Source of the DNA: Mycobacterium sp. IS-836
GTDB taxonomy: Bacteria; Actinomycetota; Actinomycetes; Mycobacteriales; Mycobacteriaceae
DNA length: 64,000 nt
Direction: 5' to 3'
Assembly (NCBI RefSeq): GCF_001954275.1
Contig: NZ_MBEU01000002.1
Location: forward strand, 149,710-213,709
The notes beneath the pieces are model-generated. The model did not search any database. It worked only from the letters and a program-made list of their open reading frames with translations, and was not told the DNA's origin. Positions 1 through 8,279 of this stretch are shown one piece after another. The number at the start of each line of letters is the position of its first letter. Positions within the stretch are counted from its first letter, which is position 1. A program made the translations under genes and the position numbers.

Positions 1-461
1 TTGACCAGGGCCTGGGCCACCTCCAACCGGCGCACCATGCCGCCCGAGTAGGTCCCCGCCAGCCGGTCGGCCACGTCGAGCAGCTCCATGGCGGCCAGCG
101 CCTGTTCGACGCGCTCGGCGCGATCGGCGCGGGACACCCCGTACAGCCGGGCGAACCACTCCACGTTCTGGCGACCCGTTAAGGCCGGCTCGATCGAAAG
201 CTGTTGTGGCACATAGCCGATATTGCTCCGGATATCTGTGGTCTGGCGGCGGGAGTCCAGCCCAAAGACGCGCAGCTCGCCCTGCTGGATGGGGGTTAGC
301 GTGGTGAGCATTCGGACCAGGGTGGTCTTTCCTGCGCCGTTGGGGCCCAGCAGGCCCATCGTCTCGCCGGGGCGTACTTGCAATGTCAGGTCGTCGACCG
401 CGGTGAACTGGCCATAGCGGTAGGTCAGGTGCCGGCAGTCGATCGCCATCGGCAGGCTCAT
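1..461 (-). CDS. ABC transporter ATP-binding protein (3' end outside window)
   Basis: The first 153 codons of an ABC ATPase are visible and the C-terminus lies beyond position 1. It shows a Walker A loop (GPNGAGKTT, about residues 38-46), a Q-loop (YVPQQ) and an ABC signature beginning YSGGM. The signature variant and the layout resemble the DrrA/daunorubicin-type exporter ATPases, which energise export through a separate membrane subunit, presumably encoded beyond the window edge. The ATG at 461 overlaps the stop of the upstream MarR gene in an ATGA arrangement, so the two are translationally coupled and the exporter is probably controlled by that regulator. Substrate unknown. Confidence 0.9.
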   Translation of the reverse strand, partial: MSLPMAIDCRHLTYRYGQFTAVDDLTLQVRPGETMGLLGPNGAGKTTLVRMLTTLTPIQQGELRVFGLDSRRQTTDIRSNIGYVPQQLSIEPALTGRQNVEWFARLYGVSRADRAERVEQALAAMELLDVADRLAGTYSGGMVRRLEVAQALV

Positions 462-910
462 GAGCGTCGCTCCTGCAGTAGTCGGGTCATGGTGTCCAGG
501 ACCTCCAATCCCTTTGTCAGAGATTCGATTTGGTCCTCGTCCAGTTCGCCGAGCACCTCGGACATCAGCGCTCGCCGCGCGGCGCGTGATGCGTCGACGA
601 CCTGCTGGGTGGGCTCGGCGAGCCGTAGCTGGCAGGCGCGCCGGTCGGTCTCGTCCACGGTCCGGATCAGCCACCCGTTGGCCACCAGCTTGGAGACCAG
701 GGTTGAGGCGGTGTTGGGCACCAGCCCTAGTTCCGCGGCGGCGCGGCGCACCGAGATCCCCGGTCGCCGCCCGACGAGCCACAACAGCTCGGACTGCGAC
801 TCGGTGAGCCGCCCGGAATCCAGGCCGCGACCGGCCGATCGGCGGAGCTGCCGGCGCAGTCTTCCGACCACGCCGAACACCTCGGTGACCAAGTCGGTGC
901 GCGTCTGCAT
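458..910 (-). CDS. MarR family transcriptional regulator
   Basis: A 150-residue winged-helix MarR repressor. The recognition-helix region (SVRRAAAELGLVPNTASTLV) is followed by a wing with the usual DETDRRA motif. An in-frame ATG at 919 exists, but I prefer ATG 910: a TATTAT box (918-923) ends seven bases before it, as expected for a leaderless mycobacterial mRNA, while ATG 919 lies inside that box. A 19-bp palindrome (922-940) overlaps the promoter and is probably its own operator. The stop overlaps the ABC ATPase start by four bases, so the pair is a self-regulated exporter operon. Confidence 0.9.
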   Translation of the reverse strand: MQTRTDLVTEVFGVVGRLRRQLRRSAGRGLDSGRLTESQSELLWLVGRRPGISVRRAAAELGLVPNTASTLVSKLVANGWLIRTVDETDRRACQLRLAEPTQQVVDASRAARRALMSEVLGELDEDQIESLTKGLEVLDTMTRLLQERRS

Positions 911-921
911 AAGGTCCATAA

Positions 922-940
922 TAGCTCTGTTTCCGAGCTA
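922..940. promoter_or_regulatory. MarR operator candidate, TAGCTC-N7-GAGCTA
   Basis: A perfect 6+7+6 inverted repeat immediately upstream of, and touching, the TATTAT -10 box (918-923, minus strand) of the MarR gene. Size and position fit autorepression by a MarR dimer. No binding data; inferred from symmetry and position. Confidence 0.55.
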
Positions 941-990
941 AATATGTGTGCGAGCTGTGCGGGGGTTAGACATCAGCTACTTTTCGGGAG

Positions 991-1488
991 CTACTTTTCG
1001 AGGCGATGGAGATCGACGCCGGTGAGCACCCCATTGTCGACGCTCGCGGTCATGTAAGTGCAGAACGGTTGCCGTCGCCGATCGGTGGGAGAACCGGGAT
1101 TGAGCAGCCGCAACCCCGTTTGTGTGGTCGTATCCCACGGGATGTGACTGTGCCCGAACACCAGCACGTCGCTGTCGGGATAGAGCCGCGACATGCGGGC
1201 CTCACGTCCCGCCGCGGCGCCCGTCTCATGAACCACGGTGAGGTGCAGGCCCTCCAGCTTCGCGTCGGCCCGTTCGGGCAACCGCGCGCGCAGCGCGGGC
1301 CCGTCGTTGTTGCCCCAGCACGCCACCAGCCGGGCGGCCCTGGCTTCGAGCTCGTCGAGCAGCTCGGGCACGACCCAGTCGCCCGCGTGCACGACCACAT
1401 CCGCGTCGGCGACCTCGTCCCACACCCGCGCGGGCAGGTCGCGAGCCCGGCGCGGGACGTGGGTATCGGCGATCAGCAGCAGCCTCAC
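991..1488 (-). CDS. YfcE/MJ0936-type metallophosphoesterase
   Basis: A 165-residue calcineurin-like phosphoesterase. All metal-ligand blocks of the family are present in order: ADTH (residues 7-10), HAGDW, WGNND, VVHETG and FGHSH near residue 117. Small proteins of this class usually act as phosphodiesterases on small substrates with Mn or Ni; the physiological substrate is unknown. The start is GTG at 1488. It is divergent from htdZ with about 38 bases between them. A short direct repeat (agctacttttcg, twice) lies just downstream at about 974-1002. Confidence 0.85.
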   Translation of the reverse strand: MRLLLIADTHVPRRARDLPARVWDEVADADVVVHAGDWVVPELLDELEARAARLVACWGNNDGPALRARLPERADAKLEGLHLTVVHETGAAAGREARMSRLYPDSDVLVFGHSHIPWDTTTQTGLRLLNPGSPTDRRRQPFCTYMTASVDNGVLTGVDLHRLEK

Positions 1489-1494
1489 GAGTTC

Positions 1495-1500
1495 TATGCT
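1495..1500 (+). promoter_or_regulatory. -10 box of htdZ (TATGCT)
   Basis: TATGCT lies in the short divergent gap before htdZ. Transcription would start near 1507, giving a leader of about 20 bases that includes the GAGGAG ribosome site before ATG 1527. No convincing -35 box is visible. Confidence 0.4.
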
Positions 1501-1526
1501 TACCCGCGAGCAGAGGAGAACACCGA

Positions 1527-1982
1527 ATGCGCACCTTCGAGTCAGTCGCCGACCTCGCCGCCGCGGCGGGCGAGACCATCGGGCCGAGCGACTGGGTGAC
1601 CATCACCCAGAAAGACGTCAATCTGTTTGCGGACGCGACCGGCGATCACCAATGGATCCACGTCGACCCGGAGAAAGCGGCCGCCGGTCCGTTCGGCGGC
1701 ACCATCGCCCACGGCTTCATGACCCTGTCGTTGTTGCCGCGCCTGCAGCACCAGATGTACACGGTCAACGGCATCAAGCTCGCGATCAACTACGGCCTCA
1801 ACAAGGTTCGCTTCCCCGCGCCGGTACCGGTCGGCTCCCGAGTGCGGGCGGAGAGCTCACTGGTCAGCGTCGACGACCTCGGCAACGGTGCTGTGCAGGC
1901 GATCGTGTCGACCACCGTCGAGATCGACGGATCGCCGAAGCCGGCGTGCGTGGCCGAAAGTATCGTCCGCTACATCTCCTGA
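1527..1982 (+). CDS. htdZ: MaoC-like (R)-specific enoyl-CoA hydratase
   Basis: A 151-residue single-hotdog MaoC dehydratase matching Rv0130 (HtdZ) in length and in sequence as I remember it. The hydratase-2 motif is at about residues 35-60: FADATGDHQWIH followed by GPFGGTIAHGF, with the catalytic Asp and His. The family hydrates trans-2-enoyl-CoA to (R)-3-hydroxyacyl-CoA. A GAGGAG ribosome site precedes the ATG. The gene is convergent with fadE1, whose acyl-CoA dehydrogenase product could supply enoyl-CoA, though the two are not cotranscribed. Confidence 0.93.
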   Translation: MRTFESVADLAAAAGETIGPSDWVTITQKDVNLFADATGDHQWIHVDPEKAAAGPFGGTIAHGFMTLSLLPRLQHQMYTVNGIKLAINYGLNKVRFPAPVPVGSRVRAESSLVSVDDLGNGAVQAIVSTTVEIDGSPKPACVAESIVRYIS

Positions 1983-1999
1983 CGCAGCTGCGCCGTCGC

Positions 2000-2057
2000 C
2001 GAGATTGCCGCCATGGCTGTGGTCGGCGGCCGAATCACGACCCTCACGGCAATCTCG
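2000..2057. terminator. Inverted repeat between convergent htdZ and fadE1
   Basis: Perfect 11-bp arms (2000-2010 and 2047-2057, CGAGATTGCCG and its complement) enclose a 36-base loop, in the gap between two convergent genes. Position fits a bidirectional terminator. There is no T-tract, which is common in mycobacteria, so function is inferred. Confidence 0.4.
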
Positions 2058-2069
2058 CCGCGCGCGCCG

Positions 2070-3362
2070 TCAGAACTCGGCGATCGAGTGTTCCAGGCGC
2101 TCGGCCAGCCGGGCCTGGGCCTCCGCGCGCCGGGTGGGGATGTGCTGCGACGGGAAAGGCGTTGTCACGGGCTGATATTCGCGCAACGTCCGGCGGGCGA
2201 CCGTCATCTTGTGCAATTCGGTGGCGCCGTCGGCGATGCCCAGTGATTCGGCGGCCACCAACATCTTGACGAACGGCATCTCGTCGGAGACGCCGAGCGC
2301 GCCGTGCAGGTGGAGCGCGCGCTGCGCGACATCGTGGAGCACCTGGGGCATGGCGACCTTCACCGCGGCGATGTCGCGGCGCACCTTCTGATAGTCGTGA
2401 TGCTTGTCGATCAACCACGCGGTGCGCAGCACCAGCAGCCGGAACTGCTCGATCTGAATCCAGCTGTCGGCGATCTTTTCCTGCGTCATCTGGAAGTCGG
2501 ACAGATGGCCATTCCTGGTCTTGCGTGACACCGCACGCTCGCACATCATATCAAAAGCCTTGCGCGCCAACGCGATTGTACGCATCGCATGGTGGATGCG
2601 GCCGCCGCCGAGGCGGGTCTGCGCGATCATGAAGGCCGATCCCTCGCCGCCCAGCACATGATCGGCCGGTACCCGGACCTCGTTGTAACGGACGTAGCCA
2701 TGCGAGCCGTGCTTCGACTCGCCTCCCACCCCGACGTTGCGGATGATCTCGATGCCCGGCGTCTCGCCCGGAACGATGAACAGCGACATCTTGTCGTAGG
2801 TGCGCGCGTCGGGCTTGGTGACGGCCATGACGATGAAGAACGACGCATGCTTGGCGTTGGAGGAGAACCACTTCTCGCCGTTGATCACCCAGTCGTCACC
2901 GTCGCGGGTTGCGCTCGTCACGAACATCCCGGGATCGGAGCCGCCCTGCGGCTCGGTCATCGAGTAGCAGGAGGAGATCTCGCCATCGAGCAGTGGCTGC
3001 AAGTAGCGCGCCTTCTGCTCGTCGGTGCCGAACAGCGCGAGGATCTCGGCGTTGCCTGAGTCGGGTGCCTGGCAGCCGAACACAGACGGGGCCCAACGGG
3101 AGCGCCCGAGGATTTCGTTGAGCAGCGCGAGCTTGACCTGGCCGAAGCCCTGACCGCCGAGCTCGGGCCCCAGATGCGCGGCCCACAGACCTTGCTCCTT
3201 TACCTGCTGCTGTAGCGGCCGCAGGATGGCCATCATCTCGGCGTTCTGTTTGTCGTAAGGATCAAGGGCGACCAGATCGAGCGGTTCCAGCTCGTCGACC
3301 ATGAATTTCTCGACCCAGTCCAGCTTCGCCTGGTATTCGGGGTCCGTTTCGAAGTCCCACAC
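2070..3362 (-). CDS. fadE1: Acyl-CoA dehydrogenase FadE1
   Basis: A 430-residue flavin acyl-CoA dehydrogenase corresponding to Rv0131c. FAD-binding motif YSMTEPQGGSDPG sits in the middle domain and INGEKWFSSNA follows. The C-terminal helical domain has the typical HGALGVSDEMP segment. I place the start at GTG 3362 because the recognisable N-terminus begins VWDFETDPEYQ; an in-frame ATG at 3416 would add 18 Arg-rich residues with no family similarity. It lies 99 bases downstream of fgd2 on the same strand. It catalyses alpha,beta-dehydrogenation of acyl-CoA; chain length is not readable. Confidence 0.92.
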   Translation of the reverse strand: MWDFETDPEYQAKLDWVEKFMVDELEPLDLVALDPYDKQNAEMMAILRPLQQQVKEQGLWAAHLGPELGGQGFGQVKLALLNEILGRSRWAPSVFGCQAPDSGNAEILALFGTDEQKARYLQPLLDGEISSCYSMTEPQGGSDPGMFVTSATRDGDDWVINGEKWFSSNAKHASFFIVMAVTKPDARTYDKMSLFIVPGETPGIEIIRNVGVGGESKHGSHGYVRYNEVRVPADHVLGGEGSAFMIAQTRLGGGRIHHAMRTIALARKAFDMMCERAVSRKTRNGHLSDFQMTQEKIADSWIQIEQFRLLVLRTAWLIDKHHDYQKVRRDIAAVKVAMPQVLHDVAQRALHLHGALGVSDEMPFVKMLVAAESLGIADGATELHKMTVARRTLREYQPVTTPFPSQHIPTRRAEAQARLAERLEHSIAEF

Positions 3363-3461
3363 CGTGGCCAACCGTTCCCCGGCGCAGCGTCGCGCCGGCC
3401 TCGTTGATGGAGTCATCGTAGATGCGCCCGCGCAGACACCTCGACGCGGCGCCGCTAACCA

Positions 3462-4556
3462 CTAGTGCAGCTTGGGGAGCACGTTGGTGCGGTAGAAGTG
3501 AATCGCTGCGATGGGGTCGTCCTGCGGGAAGTGCAAAAACGGGACGGCACCGGCGTCGAGCACCGCTTGCACCGCAGTGACGTGTGTTCCCGGGTCGGTG
3601 CCGACCGTCCAGTTGGCGAGCACCTTGTCGATCGGGTTCGATTCGGCGGCGCGCTGGATCTCGACGGGATTGGGCTGGTCGACGGCCCCGGCGGTGAACC
3701 GCCACAGGGCGGCGGCGCGGGCGGCTTCCGCGCCGTCGCCGACGACGGCGAACATTTCGGCGCGCTTACCCAGGCCGGCGGGATCGCGGCCCGCGGCTTT
3801 CGCGCCGGCGGCGAAAGCGGCGAGCAGCTTCGAATTGGTCACGTCGTGGGCCTGGGTGATCCATCCGTCGCCGTACTGGCCGGCCAGTGTCGCGCTTTTG
3901 GGCCCACCGGCCGCCACGAAGATCGGTGGAGGCGTTTCGGGCACGTCGTAGAGTTTCAGCGAGTTCGTCTGAAAATAGCGGCCGGGGAAGGAAATTCGTG
4001 AGCCGCTCCACAGCTGGCGGATCAATCCGATGGCCTCGACCAACCGGTCGTGGCGCTCGGTGTAGTTACCGAACGTGTTGGTCGTGGCCTGTTCGTTGAG
4101 CCGCTCGCCGGTGCCGACGCCCAAGAACACCCGTCCTGGATTGAGGATCGCCAGCGAGGCGAACGCCTGCGCCACCGTCGCTGGGTGATAGCGGTAGGTG
4201 GGGCAGGTCACGCCGGTGCCGAAGGAAACGCGACTCGTGTTGGTACCGACCAACGCCAGCGTCAGCCACGGGAACATCGAATGGCCCTCGTTGTCCTGCC
4301 AGGGCTGGATGTGGTCGCTCGCCCACACGTATTGGAAACCCGCCTCTTCGGCCGCTCGGGCTTGCGCCACCAGCCGATCGGTGCGGAATTGCTCGTGCGA
4401 GAGCACGAACCCCACACCCTTGCCCGCCGGCGGCGGCGTGGTGGGCCCGGCGTGGTCGGCCCCGGGTTTGCCGCACGCGCCCGACAATCCGGTCGTTCCG
4501 AGCACGCCCGCACCCGCGGCCATCCGGCCGAACATCCGCCGTGAGATGCCAGTCAT
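3462..4556 (-). CDS. fgd2: F420-dependent hydroxymycolate dehydrogenase, TAT-exported lipoprotein
   Basis: A 364-residue luciferase-like (LLM) enzyme corresponding to Rv0132c (Fgd2/fHMAD), reported to oxidise hydroxymycolates to ketomycolates with F420 in the cell envelope. The N-terminus has a twin-arginine signal (ISRRMFGRMAAG) followed by a lipobox ending LSGAC, so export by TAT and lipid anchoring are predicted. The ATG at 4556 is chosen because it places the RR motif near residue 7; the open frame continues upstream for 174 codons without family similarity, antisense to the GNAT gene. Divergent from the GNAT gene. Confidence 0.92.
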   Translation of the reverse strand: MTGISRRMFGRMAAGAGVLGTTGLSGACGKPGADHAGPTTPPPAGKGVGFVLSHEQFRTDRLVAQARAAEEAGFQYVWASDHIQPWQDNEGHSMFPWLTLALVGTNTSRVSFGTGVTCPTYRYHPATVAQAFASLAILNPGRVFLGVGTGERLNEQATTNTFGNYTERHDRLVEAIGLIRQLWSGSRISFPGRYFQTNSLKLYDVPETPPPIFVAAGGPKSATLAGQYGDGWITQAHDVTNSKLLAAFAAGAKAAGRDPAGLGKRAEMFAVVGDGAEAARAAALWRFTAGAVDQPNPVEIQRAAESNPIDKVLANWTVGTDPGTHVTAVQAVLDAGAVPFLHFPQDDPIAAIHFYRTNVLPKLH

Positions 4557-4594
4557 CGGGCCGGAATACCCGTCGCTCCGGCGACGACACTCGC

Positions 4595-4600
4595 TAGCCT
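4595..4600 (+). promoter_or_regulatory. -10 box (TAGCCT) of leaderless GNAT gene
   Basis: TAGCCT ends seven bases before the GTG at 4608, so transcription should begin at the start codon. No ribosome site is visible, which agrees with a leaderless mRNA. Confidence 0.45.
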
Positions 4601-4607
4601 GACTTGT

Positions 4608-5213
4608 GTGAGTCCACAGGCGCGCCCGGCGCGTAAAGACGATCTCGGCGCGCTGTCGCGCACGTTGGCCCGCGCGTTCTACGACGATCCGGTGATGATC
4701 TGGCTCCTCCCCGACGAGAAGGCCCGGATCGCGCAACTGCGTCGCATGTTCACGGCGATGACTCGGCACCACCATCTGGCCCTCGGCGGCGTGGAGGTGG
4801 CCTGCGACGGGCCGGGCGTGGGCGCGGCGGCGCTGTGGGATCCGCCGAATCACTGGCAGGAAACGCGGTGGGGGCAGTGGGCGATGAAACCGACGTTCAT
4901 CCGCGTGTTCGGTCTTCGGTCGATGCGCGGGCGCGCGGTGCAGGAACTGATGAAACGCGTCCACCCCGAAGAGCCGCACTGGTATCTGGCCGTGATCGGT
5001 AGCGATCCGTCGGTACGCGGCCAGGGCTTCGGTCAGGTCCTGATGCGGTCCCGCCTGGACCGCGTTGACGCCGAACACGCACCGGCCTATCTCGAGTCGA
5101 CCAAAAGCGAAAACGTGCCGTATTACGAACGTTTCGGCTTCACGGTGACCCGTGAGATCGCGCTCCCGGACGGCGGTCCGACGATGTGGGCAATGTGGCG
5201 GGCGCCGCGGTAG
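4608..5213 (+). CDS. GNAT family N-acetyltransferase
   Basis: A 201-residue Gcn5-related acetyltransferase corresponding to Rv0133. The acetyl-CoA-binding loop (SVRGQGFGQVLM, about residues 134-145) has the R/Q-x-x-G-x-G/A pattern, and the C-terminal NVPYYERFGF strand is typical. The acceptor substrate is unknown. The GTG start is supported by a leaderless-type -10 box. It is convergent with the TetR gene at 5218, with four bases between them. Confidence 0.88.
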   Translation: MSPQARPARKDDLGALSRTLARAFYDDPVMIWLLPDEKARIAQLRRMFTAMTRHHHLALGGVEVACDGPGVGAAALWDPPNHWQETRWGQWAMKPTFIRVFGLRSMRGRAVQELMKRVHPEEPHWYLAVIGSDPSVRGQGFGQVLMRSRLDRVDAEHAPAYLESTKSENVPYYERFGFTVTREIALPDGGPTMWAMWRAPR

Positions 5214-5217
5214 CGGT

Positions 5218-5892
5218 TCACGGGCTGCTGCGCCAGCCGGCGATGCCGATGGTGATCAACCGCAGTTGTTTGACCGCAAGCCGGCGCACGTCTTCCAGTG
5301 CCTCGGTGCTCTGGGCGTCCTCGATGGCCTCGGCGATCACGATCATCGCGTTGACGAACAGCGTCGCCAGCACGTTGAGATCCTCGGTGCTCCATTCGTG
5401 CAGGCCGGGAAATCGCGCCAGGTCGGTGGCCAGCTCCGAGGTGATCAGGCGCAGCTCGGTGCGGATCGCATAGCGCAGCACGGTGACTCCGCCCGAGCGC
5501 TCCCGATAGATGAACCGCCAGTGCTCGCGGCGTTCGGTGATGCTGGCGACGACGATCTCGACCGACGACTCGATCACGCGGGTGGGGTCGAGCTTGCCCG
5601 CCCGCGCCCCGCGCAGGGTGTCCCGCAGCGTGCGAAACGACTCATCGATCAACACCAGCCCGAGCGCCTCCATCGACTCGAAATGGCGATAGAACGCGGC
5701 GGGCACGATCCCGACCTCTCGCGTCACCTCACGCAAGCTCAGGCTGGAAAAGCTGCGGTCCTGCAGCAGCTTGAGGGCCGCGGCGATGATGGCACGCCTG
5801 GTGGCCTCCTTGCGCTCGCCGCGCGAGGGGCTTTCGCGTGGGCCGTCGCGGCCGGACTTACGCGACCGTGAGCCAGGAGTACGACTGTTCAC
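5218..5892 (-). CDS. TetR regulator of the desaturase locus (DesT/FabR-like)
   Basis: A 224-residue TetR protein with HTH segment SLREVTREVGIVPAAFYRHF (about residues 48-67) after a basic, Ser/Arg-rich N-terminus. I choose GTG 5892: TAGGGT (5901-5906) ends eight bases upstream, fitting a leaderless mRNA, and any longer start would run into the divergent gene. The start codon lies inside a perfect 16-bp palindrome. It is divergent from a ferredoxin reductase and an acyl desaturase, the same arrangement as Pseudomonas DesT with desCB, so it likely senses acyl-CoA and represses unsaturated fatty acid synthesis. Ligand not shown. Confidence 0.85.
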   Translation of the reverse strand: MNSRTPGSRSRKSGRDGPRESPSRGERKEATRRAIIAAALKLLQDRSFSSLSLREVTREVGIVPAAFYRHFESMEALGLVLIDESFRTLRDTLRGARAGKLDPTRVIESSVEIVVASITERREHWRFIYRERSGGVTVLRYAIRTELRLITSELATDLARFPGLHEWSTEDLNVLATLFVNAMIVIAEAIEDAQSTEALEDVRRLAVKQLRLITIGIAGWRSSP

Positions 5893-5902
5893 TATTGTGA
5901 AC
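5887..5902. promoter_or_regulatory. Operator 1 of desaturase locus, GTTCAC-N4-GTGAAC
   Basis: A perfect 16-bp palindrome covering the GTG start and part of the TAGGGT -10 box of the TetR gene. It would give tight autorepression. Its arms recur at 5955-5970. Confidence 0.55.
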
Positions 5903-5954
5903 CCTACCACATACGGGTAGAAACCCTTGACTAGCTTGGTCAGACGGGCGCATG

Positions 5955-5970
5955 GTGTACATATGTTCAC
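5955..5970. promoter_or_regulatory. Operator 2 of desaturase locus, GTGTACATATGTTCAC
   Basis: A 16-bp palindrome with one mismatched pair, spanning the ATG of the ferredoxin reductase gene. Its GTACA-N2-TGTTC core resembles the E. coli FabR site as I remember it. A TTGACT -35-like box lies upstream at 5927-5932. Confidence 0.5.
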
Positions 5971-7078
5971 TCAAACCGCTCAGACCTCCGGTCGGCGCTT
6001 TGTCAAAGCTTTCCAGAAGCGAGTCCTGGGTTCCGACCTGGTCGACCTGCTCACGGGTCCCCACGGCGTCGACCGCTACACCGAGCTGGTGGCGCCGACC
6101 TGGACGTCGGGAGACGGCCGCGCCAAAGTCGTCGACGTCCGCAGGACCACTCCGCGCAGCGTCACCCTCACCCTCGCTCCGAACGAGGCCTTCGCATCAG
6201 CCCATACCATCGAGGCGGGTCAGTACGTCAACGTCACCGTCGACATCGACGGCCGCCGGCACACCCGCTGCTACTCGCCTGCCAACGCCGAAGGCAGCTC
6301 GTACCTGGAGCTGACGATCGGTCACCACGACGGCGGGGTGGTCTCGACCTACCTGTACGAGCGCGCCCGTCGCGGCATGGTGGTCGGCCTGGCAGGCGTC
6401 GGCGGGGACTTCGTGTTGCCGGCGCAGCGACCGCGGCGCATCCTGTTCGTCTCCGGCGGAAGCGGCATCACGCCCGTCATGGCGATGCTGCGGACGCTGA
6501 TCGCCGAGCGCCATCCGCAAACCCCTGGAGCCGAGGTCGCGTTCATCCACTACGCGCGCAGCGCCGCTGAGGCGTGCTATCGCGAGGAACTTGCCGCCCA
6601 TAACAGCCTGCCCGGGGTGCGGGTGCTGCACGGTTACACCCGATCCGACGACGGCGATTTGACCGGCCGCTTCGGGCGCGAGCACCTGGACGCCGCGATG
6701 CCGTCGCCGGATGTGGTATTCGTCTGCGGGCCAACGGCATTGGTCGAGGCGGTCCGCGAGCACTGCGACAACGTGCACACCGAAAGCTTCGTGCCGCCGG
6801 CCTTCGAGCCGTCGGCGAACCCATCCGGTGGCCGAATCACGTTCGCGGACAGCGGCATTGATGTCGTCGACGACGGCCGCTCGCTGCTGGAACAGGCCGA
6901 ATCAGCCGGCCTGACCCCCGACAACGGCTGCCGCATGGGAATCTGCCACACCTGCACCCGGCGCAAGACGGCCGGTACGGTGCGCAACCTGGTGACCGGC
7001 GCGGTCTCGACCTGCCCCGACGAGGACGTCCAGATCTGCGTGTCCGTCCCCGTCGGCGACGTCGACCTATCCCTTTAG
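5963..7078 (+). CDS. Ferredoxin-type NAD(P)H oxidoreductase, desaturase electron donor
   Basis: A 371-residue protein like Rv3230c, the NADPH oxidoreductase that feeds DesA3. Domains in order: FAD domain with RCYSPANA (about residue 96), NAD(P) domain with VSGGSGITPVMAML, and a C-terminal plant-type 2Fe-2S domain with the CRMGICHTC cluster and a fourth Cys in STCPDED. It would pass electrons from NAD(P)H to the di-iron desaturase next door. ATG 5963 is chosen; an upstream ATG at 5927 would overlap the probable promoter. It is the first gene of a two-gene operon. Confidence 0.9.
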   Translation: MFTQTAQTSGRRFVKAFQKRVLGSDLVDLLTGPHGVDRYTELVAPTWTSGDGRAKVVDVRRTTPRSVTLTLAPNEAFASAHTIEAGQYVNVTVDIDGRRHTRCYSPANAEGSSYLELTIGHHDGGVVSTYLYERARRGMVVGLAGVGGDFVLPAQRPRRILFVSGGSGITPVMAMLRTLIAERHPQTPGAEVAFIHYARSAAEACYREELAAHNSLPGVRVLHGYTRSDDGDLTGRFGREHLDAAMPSPDVVFVCGPTALVEAVREHCDNVHTESFVPPAFEPSANPSGGRITFADSGIDVVDDGRSLLEQAESAGLTPDNGCRMGICHTCTRRKTAGTVRNLVTGAVSTCPDEDVQICVSVPVGDVDLSL

Positions 7079-7097
7079 GCCAATAAATGTGCGCGAG

Positions 7098-7145
7098 TGT
7101 GAATCTGGCGACGCCCACGCGGCGTGTCGCGTCGCGAAATTCACA
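7098..7145. repeat. Long hairpin in the oxidoreductase-desaturase gap
   Basis: TGTGAAT/ATTCACA (7098-7104, 7139-7145) and GCGACGC/GCGTCGC (7108-7114, 7129-7135) form a two-part stem with a 3x3 internal loop. The left arm is preceded by CGAG. The arm resembles those of the palindromes at 8280-8339 and 28961-29017. It may act as an mRNA structure between the two operon genes or be a dispersed repeat. Confidence 0.6.
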
Positions 7146-7173
7146 GCCGCGGTGGACCTCGAAAGGAGTTCCC

Positions 7174-8274
7174 ATGACACCCAACAAGATCACCCTGACC
7201 CCGGAACAGGCCGACGCCTTCGGCCGCGAACTCGACGCCATCAAGGAACGCGTGATGGCAGACCTGGGCGAGAAGGACGCCGACTACATCCGCCGCGTCA
7301 TCAAGGCCCAGCGCGCGCTGGAGGTCGGCGGACGTGCCCTGTTGTTCCTGCCCCCGGCCTGGCTGGTGGGCACCGCGATGCTGGGCGTCGCGAAAATCCT
7401 GGACAACATGGAGATCGGGCACAACATCATGCACGGCCAGTACGACTGGATGCGTGACCCGACGATCTCCGGGCGTTCCTTCGAATGGGACACCGCCTGC
7501 CCGGCCGACCAGTGGCGGCACTCGCACAACTACATGCACCACACCCACACCAACATCGTGGGGATGGACCGCGACATCGGCTACGGCATCCTGCGGATGA
7601 GCGAGGACCAGCGCTGGACCCCGTACTTCCTGGGCAACCCGGTCTACGCCTTCCTGCTGATGGTGTTGTTCCAGTACGGCGTCGCGCTGCACGAGCTGGA
7701 AACCGAGCGCATCCGCTCCGGCGAGATCAGCCTGGACGACAAGCGAGAGGTCCTTCGGGCCATCTGGAAGAAGACGCGCCGGCAGTCGCTCAAGGACTAC
7801 GTCGCCTTCCCGCTGCTGGCCGGTCCGTTCGCACCGTTCGTCTTTGCCGGCAACCTGACGGCCAACCTGATGCGCAACGTGTGGTCCTACATGATCATCT
7901 TCTGCGGCCACTTCCCGGACGGTACACAGGAATTCACCGTCGAGGAGACCAAGGACGAATCCCGCGGCATGTGGTACTTCCGCCAGGTGCTCGGCTCGGC
8001 GAATCTGACCGGGGGCAGGCTCTTCCACCTGCTGTCCGGCAACCTGTCGCACCAGATCGAGCACCACTTGTTCCCGGACATGCCGGCGCGCCGGTACGCC
8101 GAGATCGCACCCGAGGTGCAGGAGATCTGCGCGCGCTATGGCATTCCCTACAACAAGGGCCCGCTGCTGCGGCAGTTCGGCACCGTCGTCCGCAAGATCG
8201 TCAAGCTGAGCTTCCCGGGGTCTCGGAGAGACACCGCCGGCGACCCTGTCGATATCGTTCGTGGGGCCGCTTGA
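7174..8274 (+). CDS. Membrane acyl-CoA/stearoyl desaturase (DesA3-like)
   Basis: A 366-residue integral-membrane di-iron desaturase with three histidine boxes: HNIMH (about residue 88), HSHNYMHH (about residue 115) and HQIEHH near residue 292, plus hydrophobic spans between them. The DesA3 class inserts a delta-9 double bond into stearoyl-CoA. AAAGGAG (7162-7168) supports ATG 7174; an earlier in-frame ATG at 7087 lies in the hairpin region. It is cotranscribed with the oxidoreductase and under the divergent TetR. It may be a second copy rather than the Rv3229c orthologue, since the locus is not the Rv3229c neighbourhood. Confidence 0.9.
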   Translation: MTPNKITLTPEQADAFGRELDAIKERVMADLGEKDADYIRRVIKAQRALEVGGRALLFLPPAWLVGTAMLGVAKILDNMEIGHNIMHGQYDWMRDPTISGRSFEWDTACPADQWRHSHNYMHHTHTNIVGMDRDIGYGILRMSEDQRWTPYFLGNPVYAFLLMVLFQYGVALHELETERIRSGEISLDDKREVLRAIWKKTRRQSLKDYVAFPLLAGPFAPFVFAGNLTANLMRNVWSYMIIFCGHFPDGTQEFTVEETKDESRGMWYFRQVLGSANLTGGRLFHLLSGNLSHQIEHHLFPDMPARRYAEIAPEVQEICARYGIPYNKGPLLRQFGTVVRKIVKLSFPGSRRDTAGDPVDIVRGAA

Positions 8275-8279
8275 TCCTC

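Noticed and set aside
4557..5078. Extension of the fgd2 frame 174 codons upstream
   Set aside because: It is antisense to the GNAT gene and would bury the twin-arginine signal in the middle of the protein.
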